Of a DNA stretch of 64,000 nucleotides, positions 1-10,863 are shown in pieces. Location: positions 15,385,480 to 15,449,479 of the forward strand of contig CM075183.1 in the NCBI GenBank assembly GCA_037577475.1, written 5' to 3'. The notes beneath the pieces were generated by a model that ran no database searches, was not told the origin of the DNA, and worked only from the letters and a program-made list of their open reading frames with translations. The position numbers were made by a program, and so were the translations under genes. Numbering within the stretch: the stretch's first letter is position 1; every line of letters begins with the position of its first letter. Source of the DNA: Chaunax sp. Z400. Lineage: Eukaryota; Chordata; Actinopteri; Lophiiformes; Chaunacidae.

Positions 1-1457
1 GATGTGTTAGCCCGGCCCAGATTGCATCTTGATTGGCTCCCTTGGTAATGATCTACATTAGATCCATTATTGGAGACTATAAAACAGAGCAGAGTATTGA
101 CTGAATCTTGTTAATATCAATTTTCTTAATGTTATAGGCACTACGGTAGGCATCTAATGGGCGATGCAGCAGTGAGACAGAGAGGGAGATGTTCTGATGC
201 ACTGCAGCAAAGCCAATGCGTATCTAATCTGACACCTAGCACTGCTGGCTAATGTCCTGATGGGGCACAAATGGATCATTTCTGCCCTTTGAAAATTTTC
301 CATGGTGTACTTTAAAAGAAAGAGAGTCGAAAAATCCGTGTGTCTGCACTGTGCTCCTGTTGTTCTTACTGCTCGTGTAATATTTTCTCTGTCTCCAGCT
401 TTATTGATTTCAGATTACAGTCACTTTATGCTTCCCTGTATTCCGCGCCTCTGCTACAGCGAGATACCTCACCAACGCTGCCCAGTACATGCTTCCAGCT
501 CATCATCGCCCAAGGGGCGTTTTAAAGCCCCCTCTTGCATCCGCTCAAATGTCAACAGAAACTTCACAACCCTACATTGTTCTGCAGTACATACAGGAAG
601 TGTGATTTTTTTTTTTATATGAGGAATGTGTCCAGATTGGTGCTGGAGGTGGGAGTGGCATCAATCACATCTTTACTTTGTCATGGCTGAGAGGAAAGCG
701 CGTCGCTTGGCGAAGCTCGCTGGAGTGTTAGGTTACCCTGTTCTCCAGCAGCAGCACAAACGTCTCCGGTTGCACTCATAGGCGGCCTCTGCTATACTCT
801 ACAAGGTCAGGATGAACAAATCTCTACATTCTTGTCTATTTATAGAACCGTTAGCCGTGCCGTGAAGGAGAAGCACAGAATGCTCGCCAACTTTTCCTCC
901 TCGTCAAAGTGCTTTGACTTTGGAGTGAGGCTGGATTAAACACATCATCAAGAGAGTGACTCACCGCTTAATGTACACTTTCATATGTAAATGTTTGACC
1001 AGTCTACCATTATGAGAATGGTGGCCATCCTTTCAGCATTTGCCGTGCTAATCACACATAAAAGGACGAGAGTCGACAATACGGCTATGCTGCAAGTCAA
1101 CAATTACCCAACGGATGGTCAAAATGACAGGGCAGCATTTCCTGCGTCCCCACTGTCCACGATTTATGAGTTCATTTATCTCTCCCTGGCCTGTCTTCTG
1201 CTCTTTTCGCCTCTATTGCTATGAAAATGAATAGCCCCCGTAAAATGGAGAAATCATGCCCTGAAAAAAAAAACCCTGTCTTTACAATACCACAGAGGCA
1301 TATTTATTTCATCTTAAAGGGGAGGTTTGAGGTCACCCTCCAGTCCCTCCCCAGTGACATTTTCTAACTTGACATTCTGTGACATTTCCAGTTAAATATT
1401 GCTGATATTCCTGCAGAGAAATTAAAAGCATTTCTAAAAGGGACACCAGCATTAAAG

Positions 1458-1496
<39 letters not shown>

Positions 1497-4400
1497 TTTA
1501 CTCTCCTCCCTCAATCATTCCTTCCCTCGCCCTCTCTGTCTATTCGTGACGAATGCTCTCTCCTCCTCTGCGTGCAACAACAGCAGGCTTTACATGCACT
1601 ATACCCACTATGAGTGTGGTTGACTTGCATCTCCAAGCATTAAGAAGGAGTCATTTTAATCCAGGTGGATTACCAAAAATTCTATCACCCGGAACACACA
1701 GGAGACAGGCGTAAAGCGCGTGACTAGAGACGGTGCATGATGCTGTTTTGAGGAAAAATTTAAAGACTATGATGCGGTTGCGTAAGCACACATGGAGGAG
1801 AGACAAAACAGCCCCGACAAGTGTCTTACATGGACGTGTTTAAGAATGGGTCGCATGAGTCAAGCTTTTATTTTGAAATTCAGGCCTACAGGATGTCTTA
1901 CATGCACATATAAAATGAAATCAAATAAAAATATATAATAGTTGTATATAAAAAGTGTGTATATGCTCACCAATGAATGCACCAGGAGTTAGTTAGCACC
2001 AGCTCTCTGTTGGTTCAAACTTGTTGTAACTAGTTGTCACAGGAATTAAAAGTGTAGCACTAATCAATGGTGACAATCACTTTTCAACCATAAGTTGTTT
2101 TTGTTTTTTTCTCCTTTGCCTCCGCAGGGTGCTTGATATAACCTCCTCTCTCCGAGAGTTACATCAGTGCTACGTCTGCTCTTAGCTTTCTACATACAAG
2201 GTCTTTTAAGTGTTTCCTATTGATTTGTTTAAGGCCATTAGTACAGATTGACCGCAGAATCCCTAAAAGCTATTACTGACATGCAATCAGCTGTCAGTGA
2301 TTTAGTTTACCTTTTAAGTTTGGTCACATTGTTCACATCCTTTCCCATTTTACTCCCCGTTAATACAGGTTACCTGCTTGAATTGTCTTAAATGTATTTT
2401 CTTCTTTATTTTTTTTTTTGTTCATCAGTAGGAGCATTAATTCATCCTCACATCATATCTAATGTGATCTTAACATAAACAAATGCTTGTCAGAGAGTTG
2501 AATCTGCACGTCACGGCCAATCAGTGTTTGTTTAATTAACTCACTCTAACCAAGGAGGAAGAAAAAGACTACTCCCATATCAGTTATCTAAAGCAGCCGT
2601 CTTAGATGTGCAGATTGTGATTAGGAATGTACACATTTTATTAACAACCTAAATCAATAAATGTAGAGTTACAAATATCTCACTCTACTAGGCAGCCACA
2701 TTTGACATCCCTGGAGCAGAGTTCACTGATGTTTGAGATATTAATCTTTCAAAAAGCAAAATATTGATATCAAGGATGGAAATATGAAAAGCTCCAATAC
2801 CTTTTCAACCATCCCGTGAATCCAAATGTAGTCTCAAATTCTCCCCAATGTTCACCAGCCACAGTCTCTAACTTTGCCTGGATGCCGTTTGGTGCTGAGC
2901 AGATTGGTACAGCGGCGCTATCAGATCGTTTTCTGTGGAAATAGCTGCCTGTTACTGCTGCAGAGCACTAAGCGTGACCCAAAAAACACTATAGATCTCT
3001 GAGCAACAAGAAATGAAATGCTTCATAGAACTGATAGGAGCGAAACCCTTTATCTCAACCTTAGTTAACATAGGAATACTGATTAAAGCAGCTTTAAGCT
3101 TTAAATTAATGTATCAAAAGTTTAACTGAATGGTTTCTCCTGCATTGAGACTTTTTTTTTTTACGTTAAAACTCTTTTGTCCTCTGTATATCCAACTCGG
3201 ACTGATTCATGCACATGTCTCCACTCTCCACACTTCATCCACACTCGTCACAGAGCATCTCTGTGTAAATAATCAATGATAAATACGGTGCTACACCCAC
3301 CTATAAATCTTTGTCATTACAGGCCTTGGGATTTCATTTTCTACTTCCATTGCCAACAAGATAACGATCAGTGCCTTGGGTTGCTGAGGAAAAAAAAAAT
3401 CACAAATGCACTGAATTTCAAGACCTTTAAATAGTTTTATCGGTGGCTGAATTTCCACTCTGCAAAACTGCTGCTCAAGCCTGCACAGTCAAGCATTTTC
3501 ACATTTAGATGGAAGCGAAGAATCAGATCGGCGGCATGCAGGAGAAAGTAATTGATTGTAATCAAAATGTAAAGTAAGCCGGAGCTGTCCCGCTAATGGA
3601 TTTAATAGTTTATTTGACTGGAGAGGTGAATCAATCTTAGGATATTGACCAGAGGATCCTGAAGGATTAAAAGATGGGCGGAGGGGTCGCAGCGAGGACC
3701 AGTGTGTTTTCTGTGAGAAGGCCCGTGCTTGAGTTCTAAGCAGTTTAGCATATTGAATGGAAATTAACCTTCCTCTGAGTGAGAGCCCAAGACAAGCAAA
3801 TCCTCTTTCATTTGTTAATTCATTCATTAGTCCAGGAATGACAGGACTACTAAATTCTGCTGCTCAGCTTGCAAAAAGTTTGACAAAGACAAATTTCTCT
3901 CAGTAACTCACAGGGAACAATTCACTACGTTCAGCATTTAGGACATCATTAATATTGGATAGGTATCATTTCCAAATGCAAACCTGACGTGTTTATAGAA
4001 TCACTGGCTGAAGGAGCGGCTCGCCTTCAAAAATGACTCGTGCACCGCTTTGAATAATTTCTTGAGGATAATGCAGGATCAAGCGCTCATGATGTTTGTC
4101 CATGAAAGTGCTTTCAGTCTGGTACCCTTGGAAACCATCTAACCCATAATAAATCTGGTTTGCTTTTCCACCACAGACTCGATACTGGCACTAAGCAGGG
4201 TTGTTACTGGGCCTCGAGGGGTCACTTTTACAGCAATCGGGGGACGACAGAAGAGGATTCTCCTCTGCTCCACCCATCAATCGATCAAACGTCGTCTTCT
4301 CGGAGTCGTTACGGAGTCAGAACTGAACACATGGGTCAGCCTGGTACGTGTATCGTTAGATTCTGTGCTTCTTGCACATTATAAAGACGTCTAATCTGGG

Positions 4401-4925
4401 GAAAAAAACCATCTATAAACCTACCTATAAAAAAAAGACACAGCTTGTAAATGAGGAACTTGGCCGAGATTTATTATGTGAGGTTTTCTGTACAGTCATT
4501 GGCACAGTACAAACAGCTAATTCTGCTGACACTCTCTTGTGTGCATTCATGTAGCTACATGTGTGGCCTGTCCTGGAAACACAAGTGCAAAGTTGGCCTC
4601 CACAGTCCGACACTTTGGTGGGTTAGGATACCCCAATAGAGGTCTATGTCTAAGGTGCATTAATTATCGGGTTACGCACAGTTTCCAAGGTAGATACCAA
4701 AAGCATTTTGGTGGAAATGTAGCTTAACATCTCTTGCAGCCAGTGTCAGAACTAATCAATGACACAATTAAAAGAGCATAGTGAGTAAAATATGAATTAT
4801 GGACACTCTGTCTTCTGCTTGCATCTGTGGTTCTATACCCACGTGTCATATTTTCCTCAGTAAATGGAGATCATCCAACAACCCTATCTATTTACATGCT
4901 GTTGACGCTGGCACCCAACCATGCA
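1..4925. other. Intergenic, no gene seen
   Basis: AT-rich unique sequence with the TC microsatellite at 1461. Short open frames (for example 302-622 and the - strand frame 3489-3827) lack any recognisable domain, codon bias or splice context. Nothing else is supportable. Confidence 0.7.
1461..1492. repeat. (TC)16 microsatellite
   Basis: Sixteen uninterrupted TC dinucleotides, with further pyrimidine-rich sequence to about 1540. Confidence 0.98.
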
Positions 4926-5175
4926 ATCAGCGCGGAGCACTCGCTTCGGTTTGCAAAATTAGAAGTGAAATTTTTGATTGTGCCATTAAAGAGGGCCCTC
5001 ATTATGACTTGGCAAGGACAATTTGCATGCTCTATTCTACAGAATATGAATGAGGCTCCAATCAATTATAGTCATTATCCAGGCAACTGATTGGTATGTG
5101 GTCAGACGCGCAACCTGCCGAGGCACCGCCATGGTTACCAGGCAGGCTAATAACGTGCGCATACCATAATAGGAG
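4926..5175. promoter_or_regulatory. Candidate regulatory element (octamer and RFX-like motifs)
   Basis: This stretch is less repetitive and more motif-dense than its surroundings. It holds an exact octamer ATTTGCAT (5021-5028), a CCAAT-type ccaatcaattatagtcatta (about 5058), and gccatggttacc (5128-5139), which matches an RFX X-box half with a palindromic core. I infer a conserved enhancer-like element. No conservation data are available to me, and short open frames across it on both strands show no family. Confidence 0.25.
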
Positions 5176-5796
5176 GAGGGAGAAGGAAAAAAACATAACT
5201 TCAGCAGCTGGGCCTTTTCTTTACATGTGTGTAAACATGCTCCTCCCCCCCCCAGCAAACACACACAGGAGGAAGAAACAATGCTTTTGTAATAAACGAT
5301 CACGTCGCTGTACCGAGTTAATTAGCTGTTTAACTCATTTAAAAGGCGGGTCTTTGTTTTACTGTTTCTCTACCCCAAAAATGTGCCTGTCTAAATGTGT
5401 TGATCCACCCAGGGCTGGTATGCATGTTAAGTAGATACAAGAAGAAGCAAGTGTGTGTGCGGATGGAATTATCATGTCATTACTTTTTCATCTGATATTG
5501 ATTAATGTCTTCTTTTTTTTTTTTTTACTGATATTGATTAATATGCTTAAACAGCAAATATCAACATCTGTTTCCCTGACTCAAAAAAAAAACCTGACTA
5601 AAAAGACTGAATGTGATTTATAATGTCTCTCCATCTTTTCTCATTTATACAGTTGGGTTTTTTTTTCATTGATATCATGCTTTAAGTGTTTTGACAGGAA
5701 ATGTGTTTGAAAATTCCCTGTACAGTACATTTGTTGCTATTGTTACGCCTTTTGCTTCTCTGTCTGTTTTTGATATGTTATTTAGAGCTTTCATCA
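5176..5796. other. Intergenic, no gene seen
   Basis: AT-rich, with a C-run at 5246-5254 and T-runs near 5513-5527. No feature recognised. Confidence 0.65.
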
Positions 5797-6085
5797 TGAA
5801 TCAATTAGTTGACAACAAAAGATTAATTAGTGACTGTTTGGATAATTGAATACTTGATCTGACAGTCATTTTTCAAGCAAAACCACATTTTCTCCAATTG
5901 AGGATTTGCCTCTTTTCTCTCTCATTTCTCCATTATTTTATTTGATTGTGAGCTAATATCTCAGTGCTTTTGACAAAGACTTTCAAGACAATTCAAGGTG
6001 TAACTTCAGACTCTTGGAAACTGGTGCACAAATAGAATAGTCAAAAAAAAACAAAAAAAACTGGCAGATTAATCGGTAGTTGTTC
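5797..6085. repeat. Degenerate teleost MITE-like repeat
   Basis: It opens with gaatcaattagttgacaac and aaaagattaattagtgactg, continues with cagtcatttttcaagcaaaa and aggatttgcctcttttctc, and closes with tggcagattaatcggtagtt. The attaatcg-type motifs at both ends and the conserved interior match a repeat I recall from many percomorph genomes, here diverged and with internal loss. Confidence 0.65.
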
Positions 6086-7353
6086 GTTTCCGCCCAGGCA
6101 TCTCTAGCACGTATTCTTATGATGCACACTTGACTCTGTTTGAATCTTCTGCACCTGATGCGGAAACGTAAACAGGACTTTAGATGATGCATGTTGCAGG
6201 TGTACAGAGCTACAGGCTTTCAGAATAATCAATCGCATGCTCAGAGAATAGTGTTCCACTGTCATTCATTATGTGAGACTCTTTGAATAACTATAAGTAG
6301 CATATAGATTGCGTAGCACATTATTCCCCTCACGAACTGCATCGTGATCTAAATAATCGCAGGTTCATAAGCTTAGTTAGGGGTTGTTGGTGAATATTTT
6401 ACTGATATGTTCTGTATCAGTATTTGTGTGACTTGTTACATATGTTAATTAATGACACTTCAATTGACCAGCATTTCATTTAGTTGCACTTTGGCTGCAA
6501 AACTGAGATGAAGACCATCCTAACGTGTCTACTGTATGCCTCCAACAGACATAAAGGCCACGTTGAACTTGCTTGGATAACATATTTAGATCACATCGTC
6601 ATGATGTGAAGGGCTGATAAATGAGATTGGTCAGAGAACATGATGCATTTTGCTTTAATTTAACCGACCTTCGAACACAACCAGGTAAATATTGAACGCA
6701 ACTAAACAGCAGTGACAGTAATAGCCTGCTGATACGGTGCTTTTCTTTATTGTCGATGAGAGACGTTTCATTTCGGTGCAGGTTTAGATTTGGGAGGGAG
6801 CATAAATGGGCCTTTATTGGAAAAAGGTTTCCTTCGCCTTGCGGTCGCCTCACCAGACTGCTCTCATGACACCTGCAGGACAACGTTTGTCCTCACGTGC
6901 ATCTTCGAAATCATGCTGCCATTGCCAGGTTAAATATACTGGACAACAGCCAAATACACAACGCCCTGCCACAAATCAGCTCACCTCTCTGGCAAATCTG
7001 TTAGTAAAGAGAGGCACAGCTGGAGAGAGAGAGAGGCTGTATTTGAGTGTTTTTGGTGGAGAAAAAAAAACCACACACAAAAAAAAACACATGGTGGCAT
7101 TACTAATCATTGCTGGGTTAACCTTTCTCATCAGAGAGATATTTGCAGCCTCAATTTAAACAACCTCTGCTCGTGTTTTGTGCATTAAACCACAAATACC
7201 GTGATTGCTTTGTCTATTTGTGCTTGTCTATAGAGAGTTGTTCTTGTTGACAGCGCTATTAGTCTGAGAGATACCACAAAATTCATCATAGTCACCCTGC
7301 GGTTGTTTCACAAATTTATCATTTCATTACTTTTCCGCAGACGGTGGCGGTAA

Positions 7354-7381
7354 GGGGGGAGGGGGTGGGGGTGGGGGGGGG
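7354..7381 (+). other. Strong G-quadruplex-forming motif
   Basis: Four G tracts of 6, 5, 5 and 9 residues are separated by single bases (A, T, T), all on the + strand. Short loops and long tracts make this a textbook intramolecular G4 candidate. No gene is adjacent, so any role is unknown. Confidence 0.75.
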
Positions 7382-8557
7382 CACAGCGGAGGCACCGTTT
7401 TTGTGATAACATCAAATCCCCAGAAGAAAACAAAACGCAGCGGTGTGTTGTTAGGCTGTTAGGGTGCAGCGTTAAAATAAAGTCACAGCGAGAAAACAAG
7501 GGCAGGAATTAATATGTAAATGAATGAGTGCCACCTGAAAATGTTTTCATTTTATCTTGATCAGAAAGCCATTTATCTCAGGGGTCTTAATAAGTCTGGC
7601 CCCCTAATCTGTCGGACAGATAATTAATATCTGCTTATTGAGTAAATGAAAGTCATTTTCTTGATTTCCCTCAGATAATTCATCAGTCGGTGCTTCACAG
7701 TGAAGGACACTCACTGCATGTTGCAACTTTACCTCAGCGGGTATTAATTATAATCTTATTATTTTTTACACAATCAGCTGTAACGTCAAAGTGAACAAAC
7801 AGCATTAAAAACAAAGTTTAAGACCATTAAGATTGGTTCATATTCAGTAAAACCTCCTGCATCACATTCAAAACGCTCCTCTCTTCTCCTCTTGCATTGC
7901 CTCCACATCACTAAAAAGCAGCACTCTCAAATGTAGATCACAAACACACCTCAGGACGAGAAACCATGGCAACCACAATACATACAATAATTGCTACATT
8001 CACTGACTACATATGGGCACTTAATCAATAGTTTCCTGCACTGGCGCAAACATAAAAGAGAGGCTGTGATTTGAAACTGTGCTTTTAAAATGTGAGAATC
8101 GCGGATTTTCACGTCGCACATTTGCATAACAAATGCAGCCACGGCCAACTGGTATTTGGGAGCTCACACTCTAAATGTCACACACTGATGTGCATGAATG
8201 GCTGCTGATTAAAATGATGCTAAGCAACTTTAAAGCTGTTATTTATGGAAACATTGCTTAACAAATTTAATCCCTCACTTTTAATTTTCATGACTGATGT
8301 GCTAAATTATTCGCAGTAGGTTGTTTTCATTCTTCAGGGCTAAAAAAAAATCAGGAGGAGATCTGATCGAGGATCCTTTGCAACTTCAACTGCAAAGCAA
8401 GGCAAACGGAAATTCACTGCTTGGTGCCATCAAAAGCCACCAAGAGGTATTTTTAGAGGAAATCTGGGATTACCTAAAACGTGTGATGCTGCATCTCTTT
8501 AAGATGCTTTTGTACTTTTATTCCCCCTCTTCTTACTTGTGGATTTGACTCTGCTGC

Positions 8558-8575
8558 AAAAAAAAAAAAAAAAAA
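8558..8575. repeat. Homopolymer A18
   Basis: Eighteen consecutive A residues. No retroposon body is recognisable immediately upstream. Confidence 0.95.
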
Positions 8576-9443
8576 CAGCAGCTACTCAGTATCCCTTTCC
8601 TGCTGTGAGCCCTCAGGGGCGAGTGGAGTCTGTGGTGCTTATCGACCAGGTGGACACCCAGCCAGAGAGCCTGCCTCAGCCGGGCCATGCTCCCCTGCTG
8701 GGAAGCCTCTGGCTGGGTGCCTTGGCTCGGCTGCTCCTTGTCGTCTGGCTCAGCAGGTGGGCTGCAGTTGGTGCTCGCTGACAGGGGTTGTCTCACTGCC
8801 TAACGGAGCCAAGGGTGGAAATAAAAAGCAGTGTGACTTCTCATCTAATGGGCCGAGGCATTACCGTGAGATTGTGCAACTGACGGTGTTGTTCACACTT
8901 GTGTGCAGAGCTAAGCAAACATAAGTTGGTGACTGGCTGGGTTGCATGGGTTTTTCACGCCTCTGGCTTAAATTTAAACCCACTGTACAGTAGTAGCTAT
9001 TATCGCCCTCCTGCTTTTGTACTGCATCTGCCCCATATTAATGCTGCAGAGTGTCTGCTGCATATTAGAAACAAATCAGTGCTCTCAAGTAAGTAGAGAG
9101 AAAGAAACGTGATTTTTTTTTTTAAATCCTCAAATTGTAGCAGCAGTAGAAACAACAGGAGCAGCAATAGCAAACATCATGAAATATTTTTTTTTATAGT
9201 AGATACATGGTGACATTTAAGTTATACCTAAAGGCTCAAATTGGAGTTTTATAGATTATTCATTTCAATAAGGAAGAGTTTAGCATTTGGGAAATTATAA
9301 ACTTTCATATGTGAAGATAAATGTCCATAATATGCAAATTTACATTTACATTCATGTACAGATTTAACAAACTAGATCAAACATGTTCATTTATGAGTTG
9401 TAAAGGTGCTACAGCAGTTTGCATCAGGTTAGCTGGCTCCATT

Positions 9444-9535
9444 TGCGGTCAGTCTTTATGCTAAGCTAATCTGGCTGCTTTACATTCATCAGACACAAAA
9501 TTAGAGCGGTATCAATCCTCTCTTGTAACTTTCGC
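9444..9535 (+). repeat. Degenerate teleost repeat, copy 1
   Basis: Key stretches are cggtcagtctttatgctaag, ctaatctggctgc and agagcggtatcaatcctctc. The same order of blocks recurs at 9986-10085 in the same orientation and at 26031-26178 inverted. It resembles a common fish short interspersed repeat whose class I cannot name with certainty. Confidence 0.6.
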
Positions 9536-9679
9536 CGATTGTGTCATGACACATTAGCAATTGAGTTTTACTAATGTGCCAAGCTGTTCCCTTCATATGG
9601 AGCTGAGGCCATGAGATGATTAGCCTAAAGCTAATTAACACATAATAAGCCAAATGTATATGTTTAAATCATATGCAAA

Positions 9680-9960
9680 CATCCATCCATCCATTTTCCT
9701 CCGCTTATCCAAGGACGGGTCGCGGCAGCAGCAGGCTAACCATCCCTCCCCCCCAGCAACACTTCCCAGCTCCTCGTGGGGGATCTGAGCTATTCCCAGG
9801 CTGGATGAGATATGTAATCCCTTCAGTGGGGTCTCCTCCCAGTTGGGTGGAAAACCTCCAAAGGGAGGCGTCCGGGGGACGCATGCCCAAACTACCTCAA
9901 CGAGCTACTTTTGACGCGGAGAAGCAGCGGCTGTACCCCAGGGTCCCTCCTTCCAGGGGA
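9680..9960 (-). mobile_element. 3' end of a teleost non-LTR retrotransposon (LINE)
   Basis: The stretch begins catccatccatccattttcc and continues with cgcttatcc, gggtcgcggcagcagcag, cagctcctcgtgggggatc, aaagggaggcgtccgg and gacgcggagaagcagcgg. This is the reverse complement of the 3' region of an abundant fish LINE that ends in a ggatgg-repeat tail, so the element lies on the - strand. Only the 3' end is present, the usual result of 5' truncation. I cannot decide between L2 and RTE/Rex families from memory. The open frames in it are degenerate. Confidence 0.75.
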
Positions 9961-9985
9961 AATACCTAGTTTTTAGGAAGTCCCT

Positions 9986-10085
9986 CTGGCTACAGCTCTT
10001 TACTTCATGCAGAGACATGAAAATGGTATAAATTTTTCCATCTTACTCTTGGATAGAAAGATAACAAGGATTTTCCCAAAATGTC
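9986..10085 (+). repeat. Degenerate teleost repeat, copy 2
   Basis: Blocks ctggctacagctctttactt, agagacatgaaaatggtata, catcttactcttgg and ggattttcccaaaatgtcc follow the order of the family seen at 9444-9535. The two copies flank the LINE fragment at 9680-9960. Confidence 0.55.
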
Positions 10086-10504
10086 CAGCATTTTCTGTCA
10101 GCGTAGAATCTCTGCCCTGTCTGCAAAAGTCAAAAACTAAAAGATAACACAGATTCTTTAAAAAAAAGAAACATCACTTTTGAAAAGAAGCTGGGGAGAT
10201 CGCCCTCTGTCTCTTTGCAAAACAGATGTTTAGCTTGTCTAATGTTGAGGAGCTAAGTGATGCCTAAAATCTCCTTTGTCCTGTCTTGCAGGCTCCTCCT
10301 GGTGGTGGGCATCACTTTCCAGAGACTGACAGGAAGCTTTATCTCGACATCTGTCACTCACCCGCATTAGATTGTCCCTCTAAGTTTGGAGAGCTGTCAT
10401 GCCACAGTTTACCACTCAACTCCACCAGGCCCCGCCATCGCCACCTCCTTGTTACATAACCTGCCACCCCTATAACAAAGACCCATCAAAAAAAAACATG
10501 GCCT

Positions 10505-10526
10505 CACACACACACACACACACACA
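10505..10526. repeat. (CA)11 microsatellite
   Basis: Eleven perfect CA repeats. Apparent reading frames on the - strand rich in Val-Cys are products of this repeat. Confidence 0.98.
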
Positions 10527-10828
10527 TCCAGAGCACCACGGCTGCAATGAGATCTGACTGCTGTGAATGCACGCAGCACAGGGTTTTCGAACATGTAGGT
10601 GAATGAGGTCCTTTGCGGTGATAATACCGATCATACAGTGCTGGAGTCCAAAGCAATTTCCTCTTCTCTCCCCAGCACCTCCGCCTCGGTATCGGACATA
10701 ACATCCTGAGACGGCGGAGATTGGTAGCCAGGATGCTGAATTTTTCATGAGGCAGGAAAGGTTAGATAAGATCCTCCCACGAATTGGAGATAGCGAAACT
10801 TACAGATCTGTCTTTGAAGCCGAATGGT

Positions 10829-10863
10829 AAAAAAAAAAAAATAAATAAATAAATAAATAAAAA
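10829..10863. repeat. Poly-A run followed by (ATAA)n
   Basis: About 13 A residues run into five to six ataa units. It could be the tail of an old retroposon, but no body is recognisable on either side. Confidence 0.9.

Larger units (their letters stand above)
6086..9443. other. Intergenic, no gene seen
   Basis: It contains the G4 motif at 7354 and the A18 run at 8558. The block around 7540-7690, with clustered taattaat/ttaataag motifs, has the look of a vertebrate conserved noncoding element but cannot be tested here. An open frame at about 8338-8450 reads like protein (KKKSGGDLIEDPLQLQLQ) without a match I know. Confidence 0.6.

Noticed and set aside
8321..8548. Protein-like frame with KKKSGGDLIEDPLQLQLQ
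   Set aside because: The Lys run comes from an A-run, only about 35 codons look protein-like, the donor-like gtattt is weak and no homologue comes to mind.
9673..9969. 98-codon frame and its antisense partner
   Set aside because: Both lie in the 3' end of a LINE fragment in a degenerate state; not a host gene.
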